Assembly (NCBI GenBank): GCA_009885195.1
Contig: VFLG01000031.1
Span: 1 to 56,839 of the forward strand
Direction: 5' to 3'
Origin: Gallionellaceae bacterium
GTDB taxonomy: Bacteria; Pseudomonadota; Gammaproteobacteria; Burkholderiales; Gallionellaceae
Length of the DNA stretch: 56,839 nucleotides
The stretch's first letter is position 1, and each line of letters begins with the position of its first letter. Made by a program: the position numbers and the translations under genes. Below the pieces are notes generated by a model. The model was given only the letters and a program-made list of their open reading frames with translations. It was not told the DNA's origin and made no database searches. This document shows, in pieces, positions 45,634 through 54,375 of the stretch.

Positions 45634-47832
45634 CTAATGTAATTGTTTGCAAGCTTCCGTGTTTCCGGCTTCACAGCTTCTGCGGAAGCTTTCCATCGCC
45701 TCATTTTTTCTGTTCAGCATGCTCAGAGCGAATCCACGATACAACAGTATTTTATTGTAATCGGCATCCAGTCTGAGTGTTCTGTCATACAGGCTGAGTG
45801 CTTTGTCAGCATCGTTCAGAGCTTCCTGAAATTTACCCAGGTTAAAATTGACAGCACCGCGATTTAAGTAAAATAGTGGATTCCCTGGACTGAGTTGAAC
45901 AGCCCGGTCAAACTCCAGTATCGCCTGCGGCAGGCGTTTAGTGGTCATATACAGCCCGCCGCGTTGTACGTAGGCATCAACATAATCCGGGTTGAGTTCT
46001 ATCGCCCTGCCGTAGTCTTGCAGGGCATTCTGATAGTGACCCATAGCGTTATGGATAAACCCGCGGTTGTAGTAAGCGATGGCATTTTTTTGGTCAATGC
46101 GTAAGACGTCATCCAGATAGCGCAACGCTTCTTGCGTTTTTCCCATATGGGAATGGGCAACGCTGCAATTCAAGTAAGCGTCTGTATTTTGTGCATCCAG
46201 TCGCAGCGCATATTCACAATCATTCAGCGCATCGGCATACCGCCCCATTTGTAGAAAAATGGTGCTGCGGTTGATGCGAGCCTTTACATCATCTGGCTTC
46301 AACTCGATTCCTGTATTATAGTTTTGCAGCGCCGTCTGAAAATTTTTAAGCTCAAGATTGATAGCGCCGAGATTGAAGTGGGGAGCTTCGTACCCTGGGT
46401 TGAGGGTGGCGGCTTTCATAAAATCTTCCTGCGCCCTTTGGATCTGCCCCAGTTCATAGTAAGCAGTGCCGCGGTTGTTATAAGCCCTTTCTGCGCGAAG
46501 CAGGTTATCACCCCAGTATTTGTCGATCGCATCAGACCACGTCTTGATATTGTCGGAAAATGTATCCAGCCTGTTCCAGGCCAGCCCGGCCAGCACCAGG
46601 CAACATGCGGCCAGCAGGACAGGGACGTGTTTCTTGGGGGTGGCGCCCATAAAACCGAACAGGACGATGGGCAGTCCGCTCATCCACAGATAACTGCGGT
46701 ACAGCACAAAAGGCTCCTGAATCCTGACCGAGGCCAGTTCCGTCAAATAGAGTATCCACGGAAACATCAGGCCAAACCCCAGCAGACCCTGCCGCCCCCC
46801 CTTCAACAGCAATTTCACCGCCAGCAGCGGATAAGCGAGGAACAGGATAAAGCCCGGCAACTCCGGCCAGGACAGGAAGCGGGTGGCGAACGGCTGGCTG
46901 ATATCGACCGACATCCAGCCGGTGTAGGGAACGATCCACAGCAGGAGATATTTGAAGAACAGGTATCCTTGGGTAAGGACGCTCAGTGAGTAGGCATTGG
47001 CTATATGGATATCCTGCTGCTCGCTCATCCGAGCCAATATGTTAGCCGCACGAGGTTCATAGGCCGCGCCCAGCAGCCCCTTCGTTTGCAAGATGATCAG
47101 CGCGCCAATCACCAGATAAAGGGAAAAGGGCAGCCACACTCTTCTTATCAGGGCAAGCGAAGGTTTATGCAGCAGCAAGGTGAGGGCGACAGCCACACCG
47201 GGAATCATGATGCTGTGCTCTTTGGAAAAGACCGCCAGAAAATAGAACAGGGCGGACAGAACGAACCACCTGGCACGATCCCGGCTCAAGCCTTCCATAT
47301 AACAAAGGAGCGCCGTGATGCCGAACAGGGTCGCCATGAGGATGCTGCGTTGGACGAGATAGGTCACGCCATACACGGCGGCGGGGTGCAGCACAAACAC
47401 CAGGGCGGCGAAGAAAGCCGGCCAATGTGGCCGGGCGACCGCATCCTGCGGTTGTGTCGCGTCCAGCAGGCGAGAGAAGAACACGAACAGCAGGATGCCG
47501 GTGAGCGCGTGTAAGGCCAGATTGCCTAGGCGATACCAGAACCAGTCCAAGCCGAATAAGTTATACGTCCAGCCGAACGAGGCGTAGGAAAACCATCTCA
47601 AGTCCAGATGGAACAGTGAGGACCCCAGCCTCTTCAGATTGGCATCGACAAAAACATGCAGATCATCGAAAACCAGCGGGTTCCATAGTGAGTGGCCGTA
47701 CAGCAGGGCGGTCGCGATGACCAGCAGGAATGCGAGATAATAATTTGTCCTGGATGTAACGGGCCGATGTTGATGATCGGGGGCGGGCTTGTCGGCAGCC
47801 GCTGCGGGGCGTTTCTTTTTGGCTGAGCCCAT
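45634..47832 (-). CDS. Membrane GT-C-like/TPR protein (copy 2, complete)
   Basis: 732 aa, the only complete copy in the window. Cytoplasmic basic N-tail (MGSAKKKRPA), first helix at about 31-46, then WNPLVFDDLHVF with the FDD motif at 55-57 in the first extracytoplasmic loop: the position of the catalytic Asp pair of GT-C glycosyltransferases and TMTC proteins. About ten further helices to about residue 450. Eight or so TPR units follow (e.g. AYYNRGFIHNAMGHYQNAL, AYVQRGGLYMTTKRLPQAI), ending EAMESFRRSCEAGNTEACKQ. Probable inner-membrane sugar transferase using a lipid-linked donor (inference). Leader TCGAGGAACTTCAAGC is shared with copy 3. Confidence 0.85.
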   Translation of the reverse strand: MGSAKKKRPAAAADKPAPDHQHRPVTSRTNYYLAFLLVIATALLYGHSLWNPLVFDDLHVFVDANLKRLGSSLFHLDLRWFSYASFGWTYNLFGLDWFWYRLGNLALHALTGILLFVFFSRLLDATQPQDAVARPHWPAFFAALVFVLHPAAVYGVTYLVQRSILMATLFGITALLCYMEGLSRDRARWFVLSALFYFLAVFSKEHSIMIPGVAVALTLLLHKPSLALIRRVWLPFSLYLVIGALIILQTKGLLGAAYEPRAANILARMSEQQDIHIANAYSLSVLTQGYLFFKYLLLWIVPYTGWMSVDISQPFATRFLSWPELPGFILFLAYPLLAVKLLLKGGRQGLLGFGLMFPWILYLTELASVRIQEPFVLYRSYLWMSGLPIVLFGFMGATPKKHVPVLLAACCLVLAGLAWNRLDTFSDNIKTWSDAIDKYWGDNLLRAERAYNNRGTAYYELGQIQRAQEDFMKAATLNPGYEAPHFNLGAINLELKNFQTALQNYNTGIELKPDDVKARINRSTIFLQMGRYADALNDCEYALRLDAQNTDAYLNCSVAHSHMGKTQEALRYLDDVLRIDQKNAIAYYNRGFIHNAMGHYQNALQDYGRAIELNPDYVDAYVQRGGLYMTTKRLPQAILEFDRAVQLSPGNPLFYLNRGAVNFNLGKFQEALNDADKALSLYDRTLRLDADYNKILLYRGFALSMLNRKNEAMESFRRSCEAGNTEACKQLH

Positions 47833-47955
47833 GCTTGAAGTTCCTCGAATATATTCGTGCTTGCAATCTCTACAGAGGGCAAGTCACGTTTTCAGTTGGT
47901 GATGACGCGTAAATACACATTTATTCTGTTTCTATTGCGAGACAGAATAAATCCT

Positions 47956-48687
47956 CTATAGAGACTCCGCCAGCCAGATAAACGTCCCCATGCGCCCCGT
48001 CACACCATCGCGCCGGTAGGAGAAAAAGCGCGCGCGGTCGGTATAGGTACACAGCCTGCCACCATAGATGCGCGTGATGCCGAGCGCATTCAAACGCAGA
48101 TGCGCGAGCTGATAAATATCAGCCAACCACTTTCCAGGCGCACCCTGCACGAAGGCAGCAACAGCCTCGGGCTGTCTGGCGACAAATTCTGCGCGTACTT
48201 CATCACCCACCTCGAACGCCTGCGCGCCTATGGCCGGGCCTAGCCATGCCATCAGGGTAGCGGGCGGCACCTTCATCGCGTGCGCGGTTTGCTCTATCAC
48301 GCCGTCGCATAATCCGCGCCAGCCGGCATGCGCCGCGCCGACCACACTGCCTTTCTGATCGCACAGCAACACGGGCAAACAATCCGCTGTCATCACCACG
48401 CATACCGCACCGGGATGCGCCGACACGCAGGCATCCGCCTCCGGCCAGCATGTGGCCTGCGCTGCATCGGCCACCGCCACACCATGCACTTGCTTGAGCC
48501 ATACCGGCTCGCTCGGCAGCAAGGGCTCCAGCAACATGCGATTGCGCTCAACCGCCAGCGGCGCATCGCCGACATGGTCGCCAAGGTTGAGGCTATCGTA
48601 GGGAGCACCACTCACGCCGCCAAGACGCGTGGTTTGCAACGCCTTTACATTTTGGGGTGCGGGCCATTCGGGGATTAGGATGTTCAC
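47956..48687 (-). CDS. pgeF: Peptidoglycan editing factor PgeF (YfiH/laccase-domain)
   Basis: 243 aa. Cu/Zn-type active site residues: WLKQVHG (His), MTADCLPVLL (Cys), GAAHAGWRG (His). PgeF (YfiH) removes wrong L-Ser-containing muropeptides in E. coli; older labels call it polyphenol oxidase or laccase. GTG start at 48687 behind a strong SD (GGGGAGAGG), 12 bp after the rluD stop, so cotranscribed with rluD. Confidence 0.94.
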   Translation of the reverse strand: MNILIPEWPAPQNVKALQTTRLGGVSGAPYDSLNLGDHVGDAPLAVERNRMLLEPLLPSEPVWLKQVHGVAVADAAQATCWPEADACVSAHPGAVCVVMTADCLPVLLCDQKGSVVGAAHAGWRGLCDGVIEQTAHAMKVPPATLMAWLGPAIGAQAFEVGDEVRAEFVARQPEAVAAFVQGAPGKWLADIYQLAHLRLNALGITRIYGGRLCTYTDRARFFSYRRDGVTGRMGTFIWLAESL

Positions 48688-48699
48688 AGACCCTCTCCC

Positions 48700-49860
48700 C
48701 TATTCATCACCCGCTTGCGGGAGAGAAGCATTTGCTGCGCGTATCTGTTTAAGCAGTTGCGCCATATCGTCTGGCAAGAGTGCCTGCCATTCCAGCCATT
48801 CGCCCGTTACCGGATGTTCCAGCCCGAGTTGCGCCGCGTGCAGAGCCTGGCGCGGGAACGCGGCAAGAGTGGGGCGCAGTTGCGGCGGACATTTCTGCGC
48901 ACCCTTAATGTAAATGCTGTCGCCGACCAAAGGATGGCGGATGGAAGCAAGATGCACGCGAATCTGGTGGGTGCGGCCGGTTTCCAGTTTGCAGCGCAGC
49001 AAGGTGCAGCCGGTGAAGCGCTCGGCCACGGTGTAATGCGTGGTGGCAGGCTTGCCCCCCTCGACCACCGCCATCTTGGTGCGCTGGGTGGGATGGCGAT
49101 CCATGGGTGCATCCACGGTGCCCGCGCGCAGCACTTCGCCAAACACCAGCGCGTAATATTCGCGCTGCACGGTGCGCGCCTGCAACTGGCGCACCAGGGC
49201 GGTTTGCGCGGTAAGCGTTTTCGCCACCACCAGCAGGCCGCTGGTGTCTTTGTCCAGTCTATGCACTATGCCGGCGCGCGGAATTTCTGCAAGCTGCGGC
49301 GCGTGATGCAACAGGGCGTTGAGCAGGGTGCCTTCCCAGTTGCCGCTGCCGGGGTGCACCACCAGCCCGGCCGGTTTGTTGATGATGAGGATGCTGTCGT
49401 CTTCAAACACCACGTTCAGCGCGATGTCCTCGGCCTGATACGGCTGCTCGGCGGGATGCGACTGCGGCACGACTGCGATCGCTTCGCCACCCCACATTTT
49501 TTGTTTGATGGTGGCCGACGCGCCATCCACCTTGACCTGCCCCTGTGCCACCCAGTCTTGCAGGCGGCTGCGCGAATACTCCGGCAATAGCTTGGCCAAT
49601 GCCTGGTCGAGGCGCATGCCCGCGCATGCACCAGGTACTTTGAACACGAGTGGACCGGGAGCATCGGGGTTTGCGGTAGTGTCAACTCCAGTGTCAATTC
49701 CGCATTCAGCTTGCTGAATAGCGGATTGCCTACCTTTGGCACACGCGATTTGTCGCGTAGCAGATTCACTAAAAGTAGGCGATCCTCTAAGTTCTTGCGA
49801 ACTTGAGGAATCGTCACGCCTAACCTTGTTATAATTAACAGATAATTTTTCGGATTTCAT
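48700..49860 (-). CDS. rluD: 23S rRNA pseudouridine synthase RluD
   Basis: 386 aa from ATG 49860 (or 49863). S4 domain (MRLDQALAKLLPEYSRSRLQDW) and catalytic HRLDKDTSG (D203). Motifs IINKPAGLVVHPG and LETGRTHQIRVH. RluD forms pseudouridines 1911, 1915 and 1917 of helix 69. The first 70 residues are low-complexity and not expected for RluD (E. coli about 326 aa); a GTG 9 codons before the S4 motif MRLDQ is an alternative. The ATG option abuts the divergent bamD start codon. Upstream of pgeF, a conserved pair. Confidence 0.93.
   Translation of the reverse strand: MKSEKLSVNYNKVRRDDSSSSQELRGSPTFSESATRQIACAKGRQSAIQQAECGIDTGVDTTANPDAPGPLVFKVPGACAGMRLDQALAKLLPEYSRSRLQDWVAQGQVKVDGASATIKQKMWGGEAIAVVPQSHPAEQPYQAEDIALNVVFEDDSILIINKPAGLVVHPGSGNWEGTLLNALLHHAPQLAEIPRAGIVHRLDKDTSGLLVVAKTLTAQTALVRQLQARTVQREYYALVFGEVLRAGTVDAPMDRHPTQRTKMAVVEGGKPATTHYTVAERFTGCTLLRCKLETGRTHQIRVHLASIRHPLVGDSIYIKGAQKCPPQLRPTLAAFPRQALHAAQLGLEHPVTGEWLEWQALLPDDMAQLLKQIRAANASLPQAGDE
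49827..49835 (+). promoter_or_regulatory. Probable extended -10 promoter of bamD
   Basis: TGTTATAAT (TATAAT at 49830-49835, with the TGn extension) is 27 bp before the bamD ATG. No good -35 is seen at 17 bp. If correct, it lies inside the N-terminal extension of the longest rluD reading frame. Confidence 0.45.
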
Positions 49861-49861
49861 C

Positions 49862-50656
49862 ATGCGCCATAGTGTAACTTTAATTCTGCTGTTCACGCTA
49901 ACTGCTTGCAGCTCTTTATCTGACAAAGATGCCTTGAAAGGCAAGACTGCTGAGGAGCTCTACGCCATGGCCATGGTGCAGATGGACAATGTCAGCTACG
50001 ACAAAGCCATTAAATTATTCGAGACCCTGCAATCCCGCTATCCCTACGGTCGCTATGCACAGCAGGCACAGTTGGAAATGGCCTATGCTTACTACAAACA
50101 TGATGAACCCGATTCGGCACTTTCCGAAGTGGACCGCTTCATCAAGCAATACCCGAACAACTCGCATGTGGATTATGCCTATTACCTGAAAGGCCTGATC
50201 AACTTTAACGAAGAACTCGGCCTGCTTGGCAATTTGACGCAACCGGACTTGTCCGAGCGTGATCCCAGGGAAGCGCGCGCAGCCTTCGATGCATTCAGGG
50301 ATCTGATCACGCGTTTCCCCAACAGCAAATATGCGACCGATTCCAGGCTGCGCATGCAGTATTTGACCAATTCACTGGCACGCCACGAAACCCAGGTTGC
50401 CGGTTATTATTTACGCCGTGGCGCGTATACCGCCGCCGCCAGCCGCGCCAATGGTGTGTTGACCGAGTTCCCGCACACGGCATCCACCCGCGACGCGCTG
50501 CAAATCATGGTGCAGGCTTATGACGCGATGGGAATTACGGAATTGCGCGATGACGCACAGCGCGTGCTCGACCTGAACATCGCCAGGGACGGCATCCGGC
50601 CAAGCACCAAAGAATCCCCGGCAAACAAGAAAAGATGGTGGCAGTTCTGGATGTAG
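49862..50656 (+). CDS. bamD: Outer membrane assembly lipoprotein BamD (ComL)
   Basis: 264 aa. Lipobox in MRHSVTLILLFTLTAC (Cys16). About five TPR-like repeats (KLFETLQSRYPYGRYAQQA, EVDRFIKQYPNNSHVDYAYY, AAFDAFRDLITRFPNSKYA). BamD is an essential subunit of the BAM complex. ATG 49862 abuts the divergent rluD ATG. Confidence 0.96.
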   Translation: MRHSVTLILLFTLTACSSLSDKDALKGKTAEELYAMAMVQMDNVSYDKAIKLFETLQSRYPYGRYAQQAQLEMAYAYYKHDEPDSALSEVDRFIKQYPNNSHVDYAYYLKGLINFNEELGLLGNLTQPDLSERDPREARAAFDAFRDLITRFPNSKYATDSRLRMQYLTNSLARHETQVAGYYLRRGAYTAAASRANGVLTEFPHTASTRDALQIMVQAYDAMGITELRDDAQRVLDLNIARDGIRPSTKESPANKKRWWQFWM

Positions 50657-50669
50657 ATCGGAAAATAAA

Positions 50670-51248
50670 ATGAAATTCTGCTCTGAATGTGGCTCCCCGG
50701 TCGAATTAAAAATCCCTGCTGATGACAATCGGCCACGCCACGTCTGCACACTCTGCACCACCATCCACTACCAGAATCCCAAGCTGGTCATCGGCTCCAT
50801 TCCGGAATGGGAAGATGGCCGCATCCTGCTGTGCCGCCGCGCTATCGAACCGCGCCACGGGTTGTGGACACTGCCCGCCGGCTTCATGGAAAACGGCGAG
50901 ACCACCACCGAGGCGGCCATACGCGAGACGCTGGAAGAAGCCAACGCCCGCGTCGCGCTGGGCAAACTGTATTCGATGGTCAACCTGCCCGACATCAACC
51001 AGGTACATTTGCTGTTCCGCGCCAAATTGCTCGATCTGGATTTTTCGCCCGGCGCGGAAAGCCTGGAAGTAGAGCTTTTCGAAGAGCAAGATATTCCGTG
51101 GGATGAAATTGCCTTCCGCCCGGTGAGCATGACCCTTAAACAATATTTTGCCGACCGCATAAACAACAATTTTCAGTTCCACATTAGCGACCTGATCGCA
51201 CCGCCAAGCCGGAATCTTCCGGGTCGAAGTTTACAAAATAAAAATTAG
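50670..51248 (+). CDS. NUDIX hydrolase with zinc ribbon
   Basis: 192 aa. N-terminal zinc ribbon (CSEC..CTLC, residues 4-29) then a NUDIX box GFMENGETTTEAAIRETLEEAN, matching GX5EX7REUXEEXGU closely. This fits the ADP-ribose/NAD-type Nudix family with a ribbon. Substrate not determined. Thirteen bp after bamD, so probably cotranscribed. Confidence 0.9.
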   Translation: MKFCSECGSPVELKIPADDNRPRHVCTLCTTIHYQNPKLVIGSIPEWEDGRILLCRRAIEPRHGLWTLPAGFMENGETTTEAAIRETLEEANARVALGKLYSMVNLPDINQVHLLFRAKLLDLDFSPGAESLEVELFEEQDIPWDEIAFRPVSMTLKQYFADRINNNFQFHISDLIAPPSRNLPGRSLQNKN

Positions 51249-51306
51249 CCATGGAAATGGCAGTGGAACACATTCCCGTGTGCATTCACCCGCCATTTCC
51301 GGGATA

Positions 51307-52134
51307 ATGGCAAAAAACAAACTCCTCCCGATATTCATGCCCGCAGCCAGAATTTATTTGTTACTTGCCAGCCTTGTATTGAGCGGTTGCGCGTCGATCG
51401 GACATTACAATCCGAATGATCCGCTGGAGCCGGTCAACCGTGGCATCTATAAATTCAACGACACGCTGGACAAGGCGATCGTCAAGCCGGTAGCGAAGGC
51501 CTACAACGCCGTGCTGCCAGAGCCCGCGAAAAACATGGTGACCAACTTTTTTTCCAATCTGGATGATGTCATCGTCACCCTGAACAGCCTGCTGCAATTA
51601 AAATTTGCCCAGGCTGCATCCGATGGTAGCCGCGTCGTGTTCAACTCGACGTTTGGCATTTTTGGACTGTTTAATTTTGCCGACCGCCTGGAAAAACACA
51701 ACGAAGATTTCGGCCAGACCCTGGGTTATTGGGGGGTCGGTAGCGGGCCGTATATTGTCTTGCCTTTCTTCGGTTCCAGCTCGGTGCGTGACGGCGTAGG
51801 CTTATATGCTGACAGCCGGACCGGCATGATAGGCCATATCGATCACATCCCCACGCGCAACCAGGTGTATATGACAAATGTGATCAGTACCCGCGCCGGG
51901 CTGTTGGAGCAGGAAAAAGTATTGGAGGAAGCCGCCGCTATCGACCGCTATGCCTTCATCCGCGATGCTTATCTGCAACGCCGCAAAAGCTTGGTGTATG
52001 ACGGCGACCCGCCGCGCGAAAAGTTCGATAACGGGGAGGACAGCGACATGCCTGACGAACCAACGGATAATGGCGACATGAATAGTGTGCGGCCAGCAAT
52101 GACAGCACCTGTTATTCCATTTCCCGATCAATAA
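51307..52134 (+). CDS. mlaA: Phospholipid-binding lipoprotein MlaA (VacJ)
   Basis: 275 aa. Lipobox LSGC in MPAARIYLLLASLVLSGC. Signatures NDPLEPVNRGIYKFND, FNSTFGIFGLFNFAD and LGYWGVGSGPYIVLPFFG. MlaA works at the outer membrane with the Mla lipid-transport system. ATG 51307 or 51337 both give the signal peptide; the ORF opens earlier at a GTG. Followed by an inverted-repeat terminator-like structure. Confidence 0.95.
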   Translation: MAKNKLLPIFMPAARIYLLLASLVLSGCASIGHYNPNDPLEPVNRGIYKFNDTLDKAIVKPVAKAYNAVLPEPAKNMVTNFFSNLDDVIVTLNSLLQLKFAQAASDGSRVVFNSTFGIFGLFNFADRLEKHNEDFGQTLGYWGVGSGPYIVLPFFGSSSVRDGVGLYADSRTGMIGHIDHIPTRNQVYMTNVISTRAGLLEQEKVLEEAAAIDRYAFIRDAYLQRRKSLVYDGDPPREKFDNGEDSDMPDEPTDNGDMNSVRPAMTAPVIPFPDQ

Positions 52135-52143
52135 TGCAATATC

Positions 52144-52212
52144 GTAGGGGCGCGATTCATCGCGCCCTGCCGGTGCATGAATAGATCGGGGCGCGATGAA
52201 TCGCGCCCCTAC
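52144..52212. repeat. Perfect 23-bp inverted repeat (REP-like, possible terminator)
   Basis: Arms 52144-52166 and 52190-52212 are exact reverse complements, 23 bp apart. Each arm is itself self-complementary around GGCGCGATTCATCGCGCC. Between mlaA and htpX, which converge. Type known as a dispersed proteobacterial repeat; no U-run. Confidence 0.75.
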
Positions 52213-52237
52213 AGGATTTTTGTTTCAGCAACAGTTT

Positions 52238-53119
52238 TTACTGTCCCGCGCGCAACGCCGCGATACGCTCATCCAGCGGCGGGTGGGTCATGAATAAGCG
52301 GGAAAATCCGCCGCCGCCGGAGATGCCGAAGGCGGCCATCTTTTCTGGCAGCGCAGTCTGTTCATGGTTCATCTTGAGTTTCTCCAGCGCGGCTATCATC
52401 TTGTTGCGCCCGGCCAGATTGGCGCCGCCCGCATCCGCCCGAAACTCGCGCTGGCGCGAGAACCATCTGACGATCATGCTGGCCAGTACGCCCAGCACCA
52501 CTTGCGCCACCATCTCGGCGACGAAGGCACCGATGCCCCGGCCATTTCGTCCGTCATTCTTGAGCAGTACGCGATCTACCAGAATGCCAAACAATTTGGC
52601 GAAGAAAATGACAAAGGTATTCACCACGCCCTGGATCAGCGCCAGCGTGATCATGTCACCGTTGGCGACGTGGCTGATCTCGTGCCCCAGCACGGCCTCT
52701 ATTTCATCCTTGCTCATGTTGCGCAACAGGCCGGTGCTGACCGCTACTAAAGCGTTATTCCGATTCCAGCCAGTGGCAAAGGCATTGACGTCCGGCGCAT
52801 CATAAACTGCCACTTCCGGCATACCGATACCCGCCGCTTTTGCCTGCTTGCCCACCGTGTCCACCAGCCAACGTTCGGTCGGATCTGTCGGGTCAGTGAT
52901 TACCTTCGCTCCGACCATGCGCTTGGCCGACCACTTGGACATGAACAGCGAAATAATCGAACCGGCAAAACCGATCACAACGGAAATAGTCAACAGCGCA
53001 TTAAAGTTGATCTGGCCGCTCTGGTCGAGCACCTTGTCCACACCGAGCAGGCGCAAGGTGACGCTGATGACCACAAGCACCGCCATGTTGGTCAGGATAA
53101 ACAGGGTAATACGTTTCAT
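52238..53119 (-). CDS. htpX: Heat-shock membrane protease HtpX
   Basis: 293 aa. Two N-terminal helices (4-24, 36-58) and two more near 155-175 and 190-215. Zinc-protease motif HEISH (146-150), with the Glu ligand further on in the FRADAGGANL region. HtpX degrades misfolded membrane proteins alongside FtsH. SD GGAGAAA before ATG 53119. A sigma-32-like promoter is visible upstream. Confidence 0.96.
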   Translation of the reverse strand: MKRITLFILTNMAVLVVISVTLRLLGVDKVLDQSGQINFNALLTISVVIGFAGSIISLFMSKWSAKRMVGAKVITDPTDPTERWLVDTVGKQAKAAGIGMPEVAVYDAPDVNAFATGWNRNNALVAVSTGLLRNMSKDEIEAVLGHEISHVANGDMITLALIQGVVNTFVIFFAKLFGILVDRVLLKNDGRNGRGIGAFVAEMVAQVVLGVLASMIVRWFSRQREFRADAGGANLAGRNKMIAALEKLKMNHEQTALPEKMAAFGISGGGGFSRLFMTHPPLDERIAALRAGQ

Positions 53120-53189
53120 GACTATTTCTCCACTAGGTAAAAAAGCACATCAAATAAAGCCGGGAAGCAGCTCTATTGCCAAGGTCTGT

Positions 53190-53221
53190 ATATTAGGGTG
53201 ACCCGCGAAGATTTCAAGGGG
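53190..53221 (-). promoter_or_regulatory. Sigma-32-like heat-shock promoter of htpX
   Basis: On the minus strand: CCCCTTGAAA, a 13-bp spacer, then CCCTAATAT (53198-53190). This is close to the sigma-32 consensus CTTGAAA-N13-CCCCAT. It lies about 70 bp upstream of the start codon. Prediction by eye. Confidence 0.6.
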
Positions 53222-53294
53222 CGGTACAGCAATGGTAAACTTGCCCGCGCTTTGAACACCCCAAAAACAAAAAGTTTCCCGAGGAGAATTAAAA

Positions 53295-53539
53295 GGGTAT
53301 CTCTAAAAATTCAGAGTTCGCCCAAATGCCCCACAAGGGGACGCCGATCCGCTACGGGCAAAAAGCAGCCCGTGCGGAGTCGTCAGCAAGGCGCGGGAAA
53401 AATTTCGCAGCGCCGCATATGTGTTATATGTAAGCAAGAAATTTTTTATGCAACGCAGCAGTTGGGATACAACGAAGTTGCTGTGTAAGCTAACCTTCAG
53501 GTTATGCTGCAACTAAAATCTGGATTTTAAGAGGTGCCC
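53295..53539. repeat. Terminal-inverted-repeat element, family A copy 4 (enlarged)
   Basis: About 245 bp, the longest copy. Ends GGGTATCTCTAAAAATTCAGA and, inverted, ATCTGGATTTTAAGAGGTGCCC. The core (CAAGGCGCGGGAAAAATTTCGC, then GCAACGCAGCAGTTGGGAT) matches copies 2 and 3, but two insertions of about 55 nt lie near 53331-53387 and 53470-53515. Its right end supplies AGAGG as a likely SD for the next gene. Confidence 0.85.
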
Positions 53540-53542
53540 TAA

Positions 53543-54358
53543 ATGCAGGAATGGCTCAACCACCCCGCCATACAAAGCGGTCTCGCTCCCTTCGTCGCCG
53601 CTCTGCTGGCGGCTGAGCTATTGCGGCGGCTGCGCTTGAGCGGGCTGGCCATCATCGCCGGATTTGCCGTGACCGTTTATCTGGCCAGCAATTTTTCGAT
53701 AGAGCCGCTCACCGCCTCGCGCAAGATCGTGTGGCTAGGGGTGAGTTCCAGCCTGGTCGGTGTCACCCTGGCCTGGTTTAATTGGCCGCTGTGGCGTCCC
53801 GTCCTCGCCGTGATGGCTGGTTCTGCCGCGATCTGGGTCGCCCTGCCGATATTGCGGCATCAACCCTTGGAAGTGGCCATGCAATGGGGTGCCGGCTGCG
53901 CACTTTTTACCGGCTGGCTGGTGTACTGGATGGATGGCCTGCATGAAGCACCGGTGCGCGCGGGGAACGCAGGCATGGCGCTGGGACTGGGAACGGGAGG
54001 AGCCGCACTGTTCGGCGGCTCCGGCCTGCTCGGTCAGTTCGGCTTGGCTGTGGGCGCAGCAGCGGGCGCTTACCTGTTGATCCAGATGAGTAGCAATAGC
54101 CGATTGCCCTGTGGCCGCAGCTATACGCTGCCCCTGTCACTGATCACCGGGCTGATCGCCGGTCTTGCGGTGCTGACTACACGACTGCCGTGGTATGCCT
54201 TGGTGCCACTGGCCGCGATTCCGCTGGCCGCCAAAATTCCGGTTTCCGAAAAGCAGGCATTGTGGGTACAATCGCTGCTGCTGTCTGTTGCCACATTGGC
54301 GTGTGCGGCGGGCGCTGTGTATCTAACCTGGCGCGTGGCCGGTGCGCCACCGTTTTAA
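53543..54358 (+). CDS. Polytopic membrane protein of unknown function
   Basis: 271 aa with about nine hydrophobic segments and few charged residues. No family recognised. Segments such as GTGGAALFGGSGLLGQFGLAVGAA are small-residue rich, allowing close helix packing. ATG 53543 (MQEWLNHPAIQSGL) has AAGAGG upstream, which belongs to element A4. It lies 17 bp before yceI-1, so the three genes may be an operon. Confidence 0.7.
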   Translation: MQEWLNHPAIQSGLAPFVAALLAAELLRRLRLSGLAIIAGFAVTVYLASNFSIEPLTASRKIVWLGVSSSLVGVTLAWFNWPLWRPVLAVMAGSAAIWVALPILRHQPLEVAMQWGAGCALFTGWLVYWMDGLHEAPVRAGNAGMALGLGTGGAALFGGSGLLGQFGLAVGAAAGAYLLIQMSSNSRLPCGRSYTLPLSLITGLIAGLAVLTTRLPWYALVPLAAIPLAAKIPVSEKQALWVQSLLLSVATLACAAGAVYLTWRVAGAPPF

Positions 54359-54375
54359 TCCTTAAGGAGAAATTC

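Larger units (their letters stand above)
53120..53542. promoter_or_regulatory. htpX upstream region with element A4
   Basis: 423 bp without a gene. It holds the htpX promoter (53190-53221) and element A4 (53295-53539). Short ORFs here (for example near 53198) have no recognisable product. Confidence 0.5.

Noticed and set aside
45510-45704. Small minus-strand ORF over the srkA fragment
   Set aside because: Opposite strand of a pseudogene remnant, overlapping the 3' end of copy 2 of the GT-C/TPR gene.
47956-48687. Laccase or polyphenol oxidase label for the YfiH protein
   Set aside because: The family is now known to edit peptidoglycan (PgeF); multicopper laccase motifs are absent.
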